Source of the DNA: Microbacterium sp. 2FI
Lineage (GTDB): Bacteria > Actinomycetota > Actinomycetes > Actinomycetales > Microbacteriaceae
Assembly: GCF_005502885.1 (NCBI RefSeq)
Contig: NZ_SCMR01000020.1
Coordinates: forward strand, 20,564-84,563
Direction: 5' to 3'
Length of the DNA stretch: 64,000 nucleotides
In this document: in pieces, positions 61,657-64,000 of the stretch
Layout of the letters: every line of letters begins with the position of its first letter
How positions within the stretch are numbered: the stretch's first letter is position 1
Program-made: the position numbers and the translations under genes
The notes under the pieces: model-generated
What the model was told of the DNA's origin: nothing
Databases searched by the model: none
Seen by the model: the letters and a program-made list of their open reading frames with translations, nothing else

Positions 61657-62456
61657 CTGTGCAATTCACCCCCGAGCGTTCGGATGCGATACGCGAAGCG
61701 CTCGTCGCTCACGTTGCTGCTGAGAGCCGATCGCGAAGCCTAGGCAGGCAGGGCGCTCAGCGAGCTGCCGATCCGGCACTTCGCAGCTCGATGAAGCGAC
61801 GCACCACGCCGAGGGGCCAGCTGGTGGCCGCGTCCGTCGCTCTGGTCCTGGTTGGCGGCGTGGTCGGTGGAACTGTCACGATGCTTCAGGCCGCTTCGCC
61901 CATCGCGGACGGATCGTCGACTACGGATGCCACCGCGGGATCGACTCCGTCTGCGGGGACCACGTACGTAGGCTCGGGCGTGGTCATCGAGAAAGGCGGC
62001 GAGGTCGCGCTCTGCCTCGGAGGTCACTACCAGTCCATGCCGCCGACTTGCCTCCACACGGCGATCCGTCTTGAGAACTGGGACTGGGCTGACGCCGAAT
62101 ACAGCACCGCGTCCCATGTTCGCTACACCGAGGGCGCTGTGGGAGTGCGCGGCACCGTCAACTGGGCCAGTGACTCGGTGCCGGTGCTCGTCGTGAACGA
62201 GGTTCTCGAGCCGAGAGCCCACCAACCCCTTCCCGAAGACGCCGCGACCACTTCTCCGAGCGGCATGTCGAACGCCGAACTCCAGCAAATCGTCGATAGC
62301 GAGCTGGCTTCCGTCATCGGGCCCAACGTCGCATCCGTCGTGGGCGGAGTCATTTTCGCGTCGGTCGCATTTGACGATGACACTCTGCAGCGGGCGGCCG
62401 ATGCTGAGTTCGGCGTCGGTGTCGTCGTCGTTCAATCAGTGCTGCAGAAGGAATGA
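61653..62456 (+). CDS. Membrane-anchored partner of the ECF sigma factor, possible anti-sigma factor
   Basis: The 267-residue protein has a cytoplasmic N-terminus of about 55 residues, a membrane helix (about 57-80) and an extracellular domain of about 185 residues. The cytoplasmic part lacks the zinc-binding HxxxCxxC motif of ZAS anti-sigma factors. By position it is the cognate regulator, but this is inferred. The extracellular part has two cysteines in ALCLGGHYQSMPPTC, and is rich in Val and acidic residues. It is coupled to the sigma gene and followed by a perfect bidirectional hairpin. Confidence 0.7.
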   Translation: MTVQFTPERSDAIREALVAHVAAESRSRSLGRQGAQRAADPALRSSMKRRTTPRGQLVAASVALVLVGGVVGGTVTMLQAASPIADGSSTTDATAGSTPSAGTTYVGSGVVIEKGGEVALCLGGHYQSMPPTCLHTAIRLENWDWADAEYSTASHVRYTEGAVGVRGTVNWASDSVPVLVVNEVLEPRAHQPLPEDAATTSPSGMSNAELQQIVDSELASVIGPNVASVVGGVIFASVAFDDDTLQRAADAEFGVGVVVVQSVLQKE

Positions 62457-62459
62457 AAA

Positions 62460-62487
62460 GGGTGGGACTCGAGGTCGAGTCCCACCC
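62460..62487. terminator. Bidirectional terminator
   Basis: GGGTGGGACTCGA and TCGAGTCCCACCC pair over 13 bp with a two-base loop, preceded by AAAA on the plus side. It lies between the sigma-partner gene and the convergent protease pseudogene. Confidence 0.8.
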
Positions 62488-62503
62488 CCTCAAGGCGAGC
62501 CGC

Positions 62504-63720
62504 TCAGTACAAGTACAGGGACGCCTCCAACGCCGCACTGATGGGCGTCACCGGCATGTAGAAGCACCGAAGCGATCCATCAGCGTATTCGCGTACACCG
62601 CCGTGCTGACCGTGAGCGATGACGTCCCCCGAGCCGGACATAGTCGTCAGCCACGGGCCGCCGGAGTCGCCGCCCTGGCATGCGCTGACCGTCGTTTCCC
62701 TCCACGGGCCCTTCCCGCCCGAGGTGAACGCGATGTTGCGGATCGTTCCTGCGTGGAGGCCGCTCTTGCCGCCGCTCAAGGCGATCGCAGAGCTGACGGG
62801 CTCAGACGCCATCCCACCGACTACCCAAACGCACGTCGTTGGTGTTGGCAGCACCGACGAACACGTTCGGGTTGAACTGGCTCTGGGGCGCGCTCCTCAT
62901 CAGGAACGTGTCGCGCGCAGTGTTGTAGTAGTAGCGCGAGCCGACGGTCACTCCGTAGTTCTTCCACGTGGTTACGCCTGAACTCTCGTAGCAGTGCTCG
63001 GCCGTCGATCCCATAATCTCGCCGGTCGTCCACTTCCTCCAGTTGAACCCCGCCGTGCAGTGCGGCGCGGTCGAGAGAGATGAGTCCGTACGCAGCACAG
63101 CGCCGCCAGACCAAGGCGCGGCATCATCCTGTCGGTTCTGGAGCACGGTCTTCACGCCAGTCTCGACTTCGGCATTGACTCCGTCGACGCTGATAGTCGC
63201 AGCGACGGCGTCGTTCGAATAGACCGTCAGTTCACCCGTACGCGTGTCAATCGAGACGCTGTCCACCGACGACAGGCCGGTTGCGCGCAGAGTCGTCGGG
63301 TCGTTCGCAGACAACTCGCGCGCGGACTCGAAGACTTGCTGAGGATCCCAGTCGACCGGGACGAGGGAAATGGGGAGAGACGTCGACTTCGCGGTCTGGG
63401 TCGCCGCCGTCACCAGACCCTTGGCTAGCGCGTGCCCGCTCCAGTAGCGGATCTCGAGCCCGCCATCAGGGCGAACCTCCACCTGAGCGACGAGTTCACC
63501 GAAGCGGGAATTGGCCCCAACGATCGAGGCCTTCTCAAGGCTCCTCATTTGTCTCAACCAGAGCGTCGTTCTCCGTCGACGCGAGGATTGAGTCGTGGTT
63601 AGATTCCGGCGCGCCGCTTGCGGGTTCTTGACCGAAGGCGGCCGAGCCGGAGATCACCACTCCTGCGCTCAGGATCATCGCGGCAAGTCCGACTACCGCT
63701 TTCCTAGATGCTGTGGACAC
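62504..63720 (-). pseudogene. Secreted S1-family serine protease broken by two frameshifts
   Basis: Three overlapping frames make one chymotrypsin-fold preproprotein. The first (63720-63535) is a signal peptide (GLAAMILSAGVVISGSAAFG). The second (from about 63557 to 62802) holds the propeptide and the catalytic His codon at 62994-62996 (TAEHC) and Asp at 62910-62912. The third (62854-62504) holds Ser at 62663-62665 in GDSGGPW. Shifts lie near 63535-63557 and 62815-62850. All triad codons survive, so the damage may be recent, or due to sequence errors. It resembles alpha-lytic or streptogrisin-type proteases. Confidence 0.78.
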
Positions 63721-63858
63721 ATGCTTCCTTTCTGGGGGGTTTATGTCGAAGCTACCGAGTGCTGGAATGGGTTTTCCGAGCGGTACGCGAGGGTGTGGAT
63801 AACCGGGGTTCGGAGTTGGCGAGAGCGAGTGGGTTCGAACCGGGCGCGGGTTCGCGAG

Positions 63859-63888
63859 GCGAGCTGGGTGCTGTGGTTCAAGACCGAG
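63859..63888 (+). repeat. Second remnant of the IS3 transposase end
   Basis: This 30-base segment is identical at 28 of 30 positions to 60865-60894 (encoding ASWVLWFKTE here, ASWVLWFNTE there). The rest of the transposase is absent. Confidence 0.7.
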
Positions 63889-63951
63889 GTGTCAGCGACG
63901 CTTGAGAACTGGTCAGTTTCGATCTTCGAAAAGTGAACAGTTGCGGGCAGT

Positions 63952-64000
63952 CTAGCCAGGGGTTTCGTCGGTGGTGGTTCTGATGCTGGGGAGGCTGTCG
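63952..64000 (-). CDS. C-terminal end of a gene leaving the window
   Basis: On the minus strand an open frame runs from the window edge to TAG at 63952, encoding DSLPSIRTTTDETPG at its end. Only the last 15 codons are visible. It may belong to a transposase because of nearby IS remnants, but it is too short to identify. Confidence 0.3.
   Translation of the reverse strand, partial: DSLPSIRTTTDETPG

Overview
The window is high-GC DNA with the codon habits and frequent GGATGCC-type strings of the actinobacterial family Microbacteriaceae, probably Microbacterium or a close relative. Supporting signs are ClpC and RadA of actinobacterial type, an NrdH-like redoxin, a mycothiol/thioredoxin-type arsenate reductase, DUF2510-type membrane proteins, and many genes whose -10 box lies exactly six bases before the start codon, so that the mRNA is probably leaderless.

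Chromosomal left arm, 1-17623: a cut-off membrane protein, clpC, an N-acetylglutamate synthase-like gene, then a catabolic cluster at 4804-11754 (ethanolamine-type permease, glutamine-synthetase-like ligase, class I glutamine amidotransferase-like hydrolase, aldehyde dehydrogenase, short-chain dehydrogenase and a GntR/FadR regulator). Together these read as a gamma-glutamylated route for ethanolamine or a similar amine. After this come small exported or hypothetical proteins, radA, ldh, an MFS exporter, a lipoprotein and tRNA-Ser(CGA). A palindromic repeat occurs three times, twice inside the reading frame of the hydrolase gene.

Integrative and conjugative element, 17600-60185 (about 42.6 kb): it is inserted in the 3' end of tRNA-Ser and bounded by 24-bp direct repeats. 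The left end holds integrase, a DNA-binding partner and an excisionase-like protein. Next comes cargo: a DnmA/YeeB/YeeC-like methylase-helicase-GIY-YIG module (22807-28696), a Panacea-type toxin-antitoxin pair (28915-29847), membrane proteins, a proteasome-beta-like Ntn-hydrolase candidate, an SRPBCC protein, a GyrI-like protein and an MFS exporter. A zeta-toxin-like/resolvase-like gene set precedes a MobF relaxase-helicase (37183-40191). A second cargo block carries a PhzF-like enzyme, an ArsR-arsenate reductase fusion, a free arsenate reductase, a PstS-like lipoprotein and a nucleotidyltransferase. The long minus-strand operon 56713-45986 encodes a monoderm type IV secretion system (VirB8-like, M23 peptidase, VirB2-like, VirB6/TrbL-like, SCO6880/PrgI-like, VirB4-like ATPase, ParA-like ATPase, VirD4/TraG coupling protein) followed by HNH, DUF4913-like and SSB genes. 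The element is therefore expected to move as single-stranded DNA, not by the FtsK-like route of Streptomyces AICEs.

Right flank, 60186-64000: two terminators, an IS3-family transposase remnant, an ECF sigma factor with a membrane-anchored partner, a secreted S1 serine protease broken by two frameshifts, a second short copy of the same IS3 end, and the last codons of a gene leaving the window.
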